Assembly (NCBI GenBank): GCA_900553055.1
Contig: USBV01000098.1
Coordinates: 1 to 5,855 of the forward strand
DNA from: an uncultured Phascolarctobacterium sp.
GTDB lineage: Bacteria; Bacillota; Negativicutes; Acidaminococcales; Acidaminococcaceae
Direction: 5' to 3'
DNA length: 5,855 nt
Shown: one piece after another, positions 1 through 5,461 of the stretch
Numbering within the stretch: the stretch's first letter is position 1
How the letters are laid out: every line of letters begins with the position of its first letter
Translations under genes and position numbers: made by a program
The notes under the pieces: generated by a model
What the model was told of the DNA's origin: nothing
The model's input: the letters and a program-made list of their open reading frames with translations, nothing else
The model's database searches: none

Positions 1-785
1 AAAGCAAATACGAGCTGGAAATGATGGCTACTAGTGGCGCTATTCATGAGACTGTGCTGGACGTTATTGCGCCAACCATGATTAAGGGGGGCATTAGCGA
101 AGCACAGCTGGCTATCAACTTATACGGTGAGATGGTAGCGCGTGGCTCGCATGGCATTGCTCGCTTTAATTTGCCCATGGGTGAAGAGGTAATTGGTATT
201 GCTGCCTTTGGCAAGAGCGGCCTCGTGCGCACAGCCTTTGATGGCCCCGGGGGCACTAACGGCACCTGCATCGCTGTGCAGTCCATTGGTAATGCTTTTC
301 GCAAGCTTAAGCCTGGCCGTTTGGTATATTTAGATATTCCCTGTGGCTTTGATGGCTATCACACTGATAAAACTGTGGTTTATTACTATGGAGATATTAA
401 TAAGGATGAGCAGGGCGCTAAGATTTTGGCAGCTCAGGAGCGCTGCTTAGAGCTAGAGCAGGAGGTTGTAGCGATGATGGCCCCTGGTGTAGCTATTGAA
501 AGCTTATATTTGCGCACTATGGCACGATTTAATAATGTGTATGGCGATAGCTTTATGAACGGCGGCAAGTTCTTAGGCCACAGCATTGGCCTGGTGATGG
601 ACGAAGCTCCGGCTATAGCCAAGGGCTTTAAGCAGCAGCTTGAGCCGGGAATGACCTTTGCGGTGGAACCTAAGATTGCCCTACCGGGCCTTGGCATGGT
701 GGGCACGGAAAACACCTATGTCATCACCGAGCGCGGAGCCCGCTCCCTTACTGGTCGCAGTCACAGCCTGAGAGTGATAGAGTAG
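1..785 (+). CDS. M24-family (Xaa-Pro peptidase/creatinase fold) metallopeptidase, 5'-truncated by the window edge
   Basis: The reading frame is open to the left edge, and the residues before the first ATG (position 21) read like the KSxYE linker helix that precedes the M24 domain. The real start and N-terminal creatinase-like domain therefore lie outside. Counting from the ATG at 21, the five expected dimetal ligands are present: D105 (in LDIP), D116 (in GYHTDKT), H187 (in GHSIG), E216 (in VEP) and E230 (in GTENT). The family normally hydrolyses X-Pro peptides in the cytoplasm using two Mn or Co ions. Oddities: the usual HExP after the GHxxG motif reads DEAP, so the second histidine is Asp (D194). 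The usual D-x-T-R reads DKTV. A segment like FDGPGGTNG (residues 73-81) fits a known M24 subgroup recalled from memory. The fold is sure; the substrate is not. It ends 89 bp before a bidirectional terminator. Confidence 0.85.
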   Translation, partial: SKYELEMMATSGAIHETVLDVIAPTMIKGGISEAQLAINLYGEMVARGSHGIARFNLPMGEEVIGIAAFGKSGLVRTAFDGPGGTNGTCIAVQSIGNAFRKLKPGRLVYLDIPCGFDGYHTDKTVVYYYGDINKDEQGAKILAAQERCLELEQEVVAMMAPGVAIESLYLRTMARFNNVYGDSFMNGGKFLGHSIGLVMDEAPAIAKGFKQQLEPGMTFAVEPKIALPGLGMVGTENTYVITERGARSLTGRSHSLRVIE

Positions 786-793
786 ACTTATGT

Positions 794-841
794 GAATTTG
801 ATAAGATTATAGTTTTAGGGTGAATTTTGATAGAATTATAG
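794..841. repeat. Imperfect direct repeat in the intergenic region
   Basis: A 19-nt unit at 794-812 and a 20-nt unit at 822-841 share the pattern GAAtTTGATaagATTATAG, with one base inserted and an A/G swap. Start-to-start spacing is 28 bp. The function is unknown; it could be a small local duplication or paired binding sites. Confidence 0.5.
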
Positions 842-860
842 CTAGCTTTGCACCCTAAAA
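813..860. repeat. 10-bp perfect inverted repeat, 28-nt loop
   Basis: ttttagggtg at 813-822 is exactly complementary to caccctaaaa at 851-860. No T-run follows on either strand, so it is not a typical intrinsic terminator by itself. It lies directly upstream of the stronger hairpin at 874-911 and may add RNA 3'-end structure or be a protein-binding site. Confidence 0.55.
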
Positions 861-873
861 AGCATAGAAAAAC

Positions 874-911
874 AGGACCTTAGAGATTTGATGATGATAC
901 TCTAAGGTCCT
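874..911. terminator. Bidirectional intrinsic terminator
   Basis: aggaccttagag at 874-885 pairs perfectly with ctctaaggtcct at 900-911 around a 14-nt loop. On the + strand the stem is followed by ttcttt. On the - strand it is followed by gtttttc, the complement of 868-873 and its neighbours. It lies between two converging genes, the M24 gene and the ppaC remnant, and can serve as the 3' end of both. Confidence 0.85.
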
Positions 912-920
912 TTCTTTGTG

Positions 921-1427
921 CTATTGTAGCGCTTTTTGCAGGGGTGGCACAATCTGTTTTTTTCTTGATACTGCATTAGGCAGTATAATGGTGTCACTTT
1001 CTTGGCCAAAGGCTTTTTGGGCAGTAGCTAGGGAGTTGTCGCCAAAGCAAAGCAGCTTGGTAGCAAAACTATCCAGATTCGTGAGCATCATAAAGTACGT
1101 ATCAACGCCAAAGCTGGCAAAATTTTCCTGCATGTAGGCAAGGAGCTCTTTTTCTAAAGCTGCCAGCTGCTTAGAATTGGTGGATTGCAGTTGCCCGATG
1201 CCCAAGCGTTTTGTGCCAACGGTATAGACCTTGTAATCATAGTGGGTGAGCTCTTTAGGACTGAGGCTGGAGTAGATATTGCCGGCTTCTAGGAGCTCGT
1301 TGCTATAGGCTCGCAAATTCTTAACCTTGCTTAGTTTAAGGAGCTTTTTGACAGCCAGCCTGTCGTATTCCGTGGTGGTGGGGGATTTGAGGCCAATGGT
1401 GTCCGAGCAGATAGCGGATAAAAGCAG
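921..1427 (-). pseudogene. ppaC: 5'-truncated manganese-dependent inorganic pyrophosphatase (DHHA2 domain plus end of DHH domain)
   Basis: Family II PPases hydrolyse pyrophosphate to phosphate in the cytosol and are normally about 310 residues long. This frame gives only about 168 residues. It starts at the late-DHH motif LLLSAICSDTIGLKSPTTT, which keeps the metal-binding Asp of the SD pair. It continues through the DHHA2 domain, with GTKRLGIGQL (substrate Lys region) and the C-terminal SRKKQIVPPL signature that binds substrate. The N-terminal metal ligands (HxxxDxD, the central Asp and the DHH motif) are absent, and an in-frame TGA lies immediately upstream at 1428-1430. None of the three upstream frames on this strand resembles the missing part. 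No ATG or GTG start is visible; a TTG at 1316 has only a weak AAGG before it and would drop the last DHH motif. I infer a dead remnant. A free DHHA2-domain protein is the less likely alternative. It shares the terminator at 874-911. Confidence 0.8.
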
Positions 1428-1554
1428 TCACGTCCTCACTGCCCCGGGACGCTTTTTGTCCCAACTTTCCCTGTGCGCGGGAGCTTTTGCTAGGCTGCAC
1501 CCAACATCTGTCACAATAAATGCACAACTATTTCTAGCGTGAGGGCAGGGAAAA
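1428..1554. other. Non-coding stretch upstream of the nfeD operon, with no recognisable gene
   Basis: Coding similarity to ppaC stops abruptly at 1427. Beyond it, short open frames on both strands have no recognisable family match or start signal. A small hairpin (gggac 1446-1450 with gtccc 1458-1462, loop gcttttt) is visible but lacks a terminator tail. The segment could be inserted or rearranged DNA, or an old intergenic region. Confidence 0.5.
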
Positions 1555-1563
1555 TGTTATAAT
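1555..1563 (+). promoter_or_regulatory. Extended -10 promoter for the nfeD-floA operon
   Basis: TGTTATAAT matches the extended -10 consensus (TGnTATAAT) exactly. No good -35 hexamer sits at 16-18 bp (TAGCGT at 17 bp), which is tolerable for an extended -10 site. It would start transcription near 1570 and leave a leader of roughly 125 nt before the nfeD-like gene. Confidence 0.6.
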
Positions 1564-1680
1564 AAAGTGTAGCTTTGTGAGAAAAACTATGTGATGGCGT
1601 TCGTGCGCAAAACTGCGCTCATGCAAGCGTGAAGAGTATGATAAAGATTTTGAGCAAAGCAAAGTATATGCAAGTGTTAA

Positions 1681-1688
1681 GAGGGAGG
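1681..1688 (+). promoter_or_regulatory. Ribosome binding site that sets the nfeD-like start
   Basis: gagggagg lies 6 nt before the ATG at 1695. The frame stays open upstream to a GTG at 1629, but no comparable site precedes the upstream start codons. The residues after the 1695 ATG begin the family's first membrane helix directly. Confidence 0.8.
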
Positions 1689-1694
1689 TATGCT

Positions 1695-2168
1695 ATGCCT
1701 ATAGAATATTATCTTTTAATAGCTGGCGTGATTTTGATGAGCGTGGAGCTGGCAGTGCCCGGCTTTGGCATTTTTGGCATTGGCGGCCTGATTTGCTTAA
1801 CGGGCGGTGGCTATTTCCTCTTGGGCGGCGGCTTCCCTGCGTTGGCCGTGCTGCTAGGCTTTTACGTGGTGGCAGCGCTAGTGCTAGGCTTTTTGTGCGT
1901 GTATTTGCCCAAGGAAAGCAAATGGAACCCCTTCGTGCTGTGGGACAAGCAGCAAAATAGCGCAGGCTACACAGGTGGCAGCGATTTTTCGCAGCTTTTG
2001 GGCAAGCAGGGAGTTGCCTTGACCACACTGCGGCCGGCAGGAACGGCGCTCATCGAAGGCAAGCGCTACGATGTGAGCAGCCTGGGCGACTTTTTGCCCA
2101 AGAATAGCCACATAGTGGTGGCCAAGGTGGAAGGCAGCAAGCTTTTTGTAGATTTAGTAAAGGAGTGA
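1695..2168 (+). CDS. Short NfeD-like membrane protein with C-terminal OB-fold
   Basis: This 157-residue protein has a hydrophobic N-terminal half with about three membrane segments (roughly residues 5-20, 23-45 and 48-71). The first loop carries the NfeD motif VELAVPGFGIFGIGG. After a polar linker (72-98) comes a soluble OB-fold (about 99-157) with the family pattern GKQGVALTTLRPAGTALI, an EGKRYDV strand and a closing VVAKVEG strand. It lacks the N-terminal ClpP-like serine protease domain of long NfeD/YqeZ proteins, so it is the short form. Short NfeD proteins are coded next to flotillin/stomatin genes and are thought to work with them in membrane microdomains. Here the floA start lies 6 bp after its stop, which supports that role. 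It is the first gene of the operon behind the extended -10 promoter. Identity is firm; its molecular activity is not known. Confidence 0.9.
   Translation: MPIEYYLLIAGVILMSVELAVPGFGIFGIGGLICLTGGGYFLLGGGFPALAVLLGFYVVAALVLGFLCVYLPKESKWNPFVLWDKQQNSAGYTGGSDFSQLLGKQGVALTTLRPAGTALIEGKRYDVSSLGDFLPKNSHIVVAKVEGSKLFVDLVKE
2159..2165 (+). promoter_or_regulatory. Ribosome binding site for floA, overlapping the end of the nfeD-like gene
   Basis: aaaggag lies 9 nt upstream of a GTG at 2175 and overlaps the last codons of the preceding gene. It supports GTG as the floA start and suggests translational coupling. Confidence 0.75.
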
Positions 2169-2174
2169 TTTTTA

Positions 2175-3188
2175 GTGGATTTGTTATTTAGTGCTATTTT
2201 TGGTAGTGGCTTTATGTTTATTGTGGCCATTGTTGGTATTGCGGTATTTTTGAATTTTGTGCCGTTGGGGCTGTGGATTAGTGCCATTGCTGCCGGCGTA
2301 AATGTGGGCATTTTTAATTTGATTGGTATGCGCTTGCGCCGCGTGCCGGCGTCCCAAATCGTGCTGCCGTTGATTAAGGCTAACAAGGCTGGGCTCGACG
2401 TTAACGTAAACCAGCTGGAAGCACATTATCTGGCAGGCGGCAACGTGGATAGAGTTATCGATGCCTTGATTGCAGCACACAGAGCACAAATCGATTTGAG
2501 CTTTGAGCGTGGCTGTGCCATTGACCTGGCAGGCCGCAATGTGCTGGAGGCCGTGCAAATGAGCGTTAACCCTGAGGTTATCGAAACCCCGGTTGTAAGC
2601 GCCGTGGCTAAGGATGGCATCGAGCTGAAGGTTAAGGCCCGCGTAACCGTGCGCGCTAATATTGACCGCTTGGTGGGCGGTGCCGGTGAAGCAACTATTA
2701 TTGCCCGCGTAGGCGAAGGCATCGTTACCAATGTAGGCTCTAGCGACGACCACAGCAAGGTGCTGGAAAACCCCGATTTTATCTCGAAAACTGTGCTGGA
2801 TAAGGGTCTCGATGCAGGCACTGCCTTTGAGATTCTTTCCATTGATATTGCGGACGTGGACGTGGGCCGTAACATTGGCGCTGCGCTGATGACCGACCAA
2901 GCGGAGGCCGATAAGCGCATTGCGCAAGCGCGTGCCGAGGAGCGCCGTGCGATGGCAGTGGCCAAGGAGCAGGAAATGAAGGCTTATACGCAAGAGATGC
3001 AGGCCAAGGTTGTGGAAGCACAGGCTAAGGTGCCTGCAGCGATGGCAGCTGCTTTGGAAAGCGGCCGCTTGGGCGTAATGGACTACTACCGCCTGAACAA
3101 TATCCAGGCCGATACGCAAATGCGTCGCACCATTGCGGAGGTTAGCCCTGAGGGCGCAGAAGGAGCCGACAAGCAAAGCGGTAAATAA
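2175..3188 (+). CDS. floA: Flotillin-like protein FloA (YqfA/SPFH family)
   Basis: FloA forms oligomeric scaffolds on the inner membrane face that mark functional membrane microdomains. The 337-residue length fits the family (331 in Bacillus subtilis). The N-terminus holds a hydrophobic region (about 5-28) and a second apolar stretch (30-51) ending in IGMRLRRVP. The SPFH/PHB domain follows (about 55-240) with hallmark FloA strings such as [32 protein letters not shown] and [20 protein letters not shown]. Residues 240-295 form an Ala/Glu/Gln-rich coiled coil ([18 protein letters not shown] onward) used for oligomerisation. The conserved tail [19 protein letters not shown] is present. Translation starts at GTG with a well-placed ribosome binding site. 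It lies between the NfeD-like gene (6 bp) and an unnamed membrane-anchored protein (11 bp). I see no truncation or lesion. Identity is near certain. Confidence 0.97.
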   Translation: MDLLFSAIFGSGFMFIVAIVGIAVFLNFVPLGLWISAIAAGVNVGIFNLIGMRLRRVPASQIVLPLIKANKAGLDVNVNQLEAHYLAGGNVDRVIDALIAAHRAQIDLSFERGCAIDLAGRNVLEAVQMSVNPEVIETPVVSAVAKDGIELKVKARVTVRANIDRLVGGAGEATIIARVGEGIVTNVGSSDDHSKVLENPDFISKTVLDKGLDAGTAFEILSIDIADVDVGRNIGAALMTDQAEADKRIAQARAEERRAMAVAKEQEMKAYTQEMQAKVVEAQAKVPAAMAAALESGRLGVMDYYRLNNIQADTQMRRTIAEVSPEGAEGADKQSGK

Positions 3189-3199
3189 GAGGTAGCACT

Positions 3200-3862
3200 A
3201 TGTTTGATATATTAGATAACCTGGTGCCCATGGTGATTATGTTCATGCTGTTGCGGGGTATTTTGGATATGCTTTTGGGCAAGAAAAGGCGCCGCCGCCC
3301 CGATAGTGAAGGGGAGGAGCTGCCGCCTGATTATGAGAGCGAAGCGCCTCAGCCCGATTATGATGCCACAGCTGAGCCCAGTCCAAAAAGGGAGCCCGAT
3401 TTGGCGTCTGAGTTCGAAAAGCGACTCAAAAAGCGTCAGCAGGAGCAAATGCAGCCGGAGGCTGCCAAGGAACGCCAACGGGTTTATGTGGATAAAGCGC
3501 AACAGCAAAAGCAGGAGCGCGTCTACGTGGACAAGAGCGAGCAGCGTGTGCGTCAGGATAAGCAGCGTGTGCACTACGATGGTGAGTCCCAGCATGAAGG
3601 CAAGGGACGTATCCATCGGGATAACGAAGCTCTAAAGCACGACAAGAGCAAGCTGTATCGCGACCCGCGGGGTGACTACAGCTATAACGAGGAGTTGTTT
3701 AATAAGGAGGCGGCTGCCTTTAGCGCTCGCTATGCGCAGCAGGAGCTGCAGGCTAAGCCTAAGCTGAAGCTTAAACACGCAGCACTCGTCAATGGCTTTA
3801 TCATGGCGCAGGTGCTGGATAAGCCCCGCAGCCTGAAGCCCTATGGCACCGAAGAGATTTAA
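3200..3862 (+). CDS. Unnamed membrane-anchored, highly charged repeat protein
   Basis: I do not recognise a named family. The 220-residue protein starts at an ATG about 7 nt after aagaggt, 11 bp behind floA. Residues 4-27 form one hydrophobic helix (LVPMVIMFMLLRGILDMLL) followed by KKRRRR, so the N-terminus is a membrane anchor with the rest probably in the cytosol. Residues 31-66 are acidic and proline-rich; 67-92 are likely helical and charged. Residues 94-155 carry five degenerate copies of a short motif: RVYVD at 94, RVYVD at 107, RVHYD at 123, RIHRD at 137 and KLYRD at 151, spaced 13-16 residues apart. The C-terminus ends in LVNGFIMAQVLDKPRSLKPY, which resembles a C-terminal helix-plus-proline motif (roughly IIxxEILxPPxAxRP) that I recall from unnamed Firmicutes proteins. 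Its position suggests a role with FloA and NfeD; this is inference. Confidence 0.85.
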   Translation: MFDILDNLVPMVIMFMLLRGILDMLLGKKRRRRPDSEGEELPPDYESEAPQPDYDATAEPSPKREPDLASEFEKRLKKRQQEQMQPEAAKERQRVYVDKAQQQKQERVYVDKSEQRVRQDKQRVHYDGESQHEGKGRIHRDNEALKHDKSKLYRDPRGDYSYNEELFNKEAAAFSARYAQQELQAKPKLKLKHAALVNGFIMAQVLDKPRSLKPYGTEEI

Positions 3863-3890
3863 TTTAGTTGTTTGCTAAGGGAGATATAAT
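3863..3890 (+). promoter_or_regulatory. Possible internal promoter for the phosphotransferase gene
   Basis: A perfect TATAAT lies at 3885-3890, with a weak -35-like TTTAGT at 3863-3868 (16-bp spacer). The 93-bp gap here is much longer than the other gaps in the operon, so separate transcription of the next gene is plausible. There is no terminator hairpin in the gap, so read-through from the floA operon is also expected. Confidence 0.4.
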
Positions 3891-3939
3891 GTTTTATTTC
3901 AGTCCTTTGTGGGCAAGTACAAGGGAGTAAAGCAGTTTT

Positions 3940-3945
3940 AAGGAG
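3940..3945 (+). promoter_or_regulatory. Ribosome binding site for the phosphotransferase
   Basis: aaggag lies 10 nt before the ATG at 3956. The spacing is slightly long but acceptable. The next in-frame ATG (residue 7) has no comparable site. Confidence 0.65.
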
Positions 3946-3955
3946 ATGGAAAGAT

Positions 3956-5428
3956 ATGCTGGAAAAGCTGGATATGAAGAAAAAAATGTCCAAGGGCGAT
4001 TATAATGACGTGATGGACGTTTTGGGTGAACGCTTAGGTCAGGTGCAACGTATGGCGCGCGAGGCCAAAAAGCCCATTATCATCGTTTTTGAGGGCTGGC
4101 GTGGCGCCCGTCGCAGCGCTATTATCAACACCATGATGCAGCAGATGGACGCGCGTGGCTTTGATGTTTATTCCACCGTGCGCATGACTGAGGAGGAGCA
4201 TAAGCAGCCCTTCTTTACCTTCTTTTGGCAGCATCTGCCTGCTTTGGGCAATATTGCTGTGTACCACCGCAGCTGGTATTATTTAAAAACTGCCAATGAG
4301 GTGGCCTGCAAGGAGGGAAATGCTAGCTGCTGCCAATTTATTTCTTATGACCACATCAATACCTTCGAAAAGATGCTCACCGATGATAATTACATCATCT
4401 TAAAATATTTTCTGCATTTATCCAAGGATCAGCAAAAGGAAAATATCGCCAAAAATGCCAAAACACTGGGCAAGGCATGGCGCGATGTGAGCCCCGCTAT
4501 CGACGAAAGCGATAAATATGATGAATATTTGGAGCGCTACGAAAAGATGCTGGAGGCCACCGATAAGGTGAACGCGCCCTGGCATTTGATTGCCGCTGAT
4601 GACCGTCGCAGTGCGGAAATTGAAATTATTACCTCCATTGTGGAGACCGTGGAAAAGGCCATCAATACCCCGGTGACCGCTCCCGCTGCTGTGATTCGCC
4701 CCAATACTAAATACGATGTGCTGGGCAAAATCAACGCTACGCAGGAGCTGAGCAAGGAGGAATACAAGAAGGAGCTGGACAAGTACCAAAAACGCTTGAA
4801 GCAGCTGCAGATTGAAATGTTCAAGGCGCAAATCCCCACCGTCATTTGCTTTGAGGGCTGGGATGCTGCCGGTAAGGGTGGCGCGATTCGCCGCCTGACG
4901 GCTGCGCTGGACCCCTTGGGCTTTAGTGTGCATCCTGTGTCCGCTCCCAACGTGGTGGAGCGCCAGTTCCACTATTTGTGGCGTTTTTGGGTGCATCTGC
5001 CGGAGACCGGCAATATTGCCATCTTCGACCGCACCTGGTATGGCCGCGTGATGGTGGAGCGCATCGAAGGCTTTGCCAAGGATTACGAATGGCAGCGCGC
5101 CTACGACGAAATTAAGGATATGGAGCAGCAGTGGACCGAGCACGGCTTTGCCATTGCCAAATTCTGGCTGCAAATTGATAAGGATGAGCAGTTGCGTCGC
5201 TTTACTGACCGCCAAAACGACCCCATGAAGCAATGGAAGATCACGGATGAGGATTGGCGCAACCGCGATAAATGGGACGCATATGAAGAGGCCGTGAATG
5301 AAATGCTGGTGCGCACCGATACTAGCTTTGCGCCCTGGACAGTGGTGGAGGGCAATAATAAATATTATGCTCGCTTAAAGGTTTTAAAGACCATTGTGGA
5401 GCTGTTCGAAAAGAAGCTAGGAAAATGA
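3956..5428 (+). CDS. pap: Two-domain polyphosphate:AMP phosphotransferase (PPK2 class II)
   Basis: This cytosolic enzyme transfers phosphate from inorganic polyphosphate to AMP, giving ADP. The 490 residues hold two tandem PPK2 domains (about 15-235 and 265-488), the layout of the fused PAP family. The C-terminal domain is intact: Walker A GWDAAGKGG (301-309, with K307), Walker B FDRTWYGR (D358, R359), and a lid region with RRFTDRQNDPMKQWK (414-428). The N-terminal domain keeps the fold's landmarks but has a degenerate Walker A (FEGWRGARRSA, 45-55), with no GKG and R53 roughly where Lys should be. Its Walker B Asp is His (H104 in VYHRSWYY). I infer that only the C-terminal half is catalytic and the N-terminal half is structural or regulatory. 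It follows the floA operon after 93 bp and may have its own promoter. A specificity for GDP/GTP or other nucleotides cannot be excluded from sequence alone. Confidence 0.92.
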   Translation: MLEKLDMKKKMSKGDYNDVMDVLGERLGQVQRMAREAKKPIIIVFEGWRGARRSAIINTMMQQMDARGFDVYSTVRMTEEEHKQPFFTFFWQHLPALGNIAVYHRSWYYLKTANEVACKEGNASCCQFISYDHINTFEKMLTDDNYIILKYFLHLSKDQQKENIAKNAKTLGKAWRDVSPAIDESDKYDEYLERYEKMLEATDKVNAPWHLIAADDRRSAEIEIITSIVETVEKAINTPVTAPAAVIRPNTKYDVLGKINATQELSKEEYKKELDKYQKRLKQLQIEMFKAQIPTVICFEGWDAAGKGGAIRRLTAALDPLGFSVHPVSAPNVVERQFHYLWRFWVHLPETGNIAIFDRTWYGRVMVERIEGFAKDYEWQRAYDEIKDMEQQWTEHGFAIAKFWLQIDKDEQLRRFTDRQNDPMKQWKITDEDWRNRDKWDAYEEAVNEMLVRTDTSFAPWTVVEGNNKYYARLKVLKTIVELFEKKLGK

Positions 5429-5447
5429 GTTAAGAAAAAGGATTAGC

Positions 5448-5454
5448 GTGAGGT
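5448..5454 (+). promoter_or_regulatory. Ribosome binding site that sets the radical SAM TTG start
   Basis: gtgaggt lies about 8 nt before a TTG at 5462. An in-frame TAG at 5444-5446 closes the frame upstream, and no ATG or GTG occurs between it and the TTG. Confidence 0.6.
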
Positions 5455-5461
5455 AAAAGCT

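Noticed and set aside
1428..1430. TGA upstream of the ppaC remnant as a recoded selenocysteine codon
   Set aside because: The residues before it do not resemble the missing pyrophosphatase part and no Sec is known there. A truncation is the simpler reading.
1446..1462. Small hairpin gggac/gtccc as a terminator
   Set aside because: The stem is only 5 bp, and no T-run follows on either strand.
1336..1527. Short minus-strand frame rich in His as a metal-binding peptide
   Set aside because: Its His-rich part is the out-of-frame reading of the ppaC motif region, so it is an artefact.
1629..1694. A longer N-terminus for the NfeD-like protein from a GTG at 1629
   Set aside because: The extra 22 residues are basic and unlike the family. 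The strong ribosome binding site at 1681-1688 points to the ATG at 1695.
2184..3176. A long open frame antisense to floA (about 330 codons)
   Set aside because: It mirrors floA and has a low-complexity His/Asn-rich composition typical of antisense frames. There is no start signal and no family resemblance.
4418..5233. A long open frame antisense to the phosphotransferase
   Set aside because: The + strand frame is a complete, well-conserved enzyme. The antisense product has no motifs and is rich in Leu/His as expected for a shadow.
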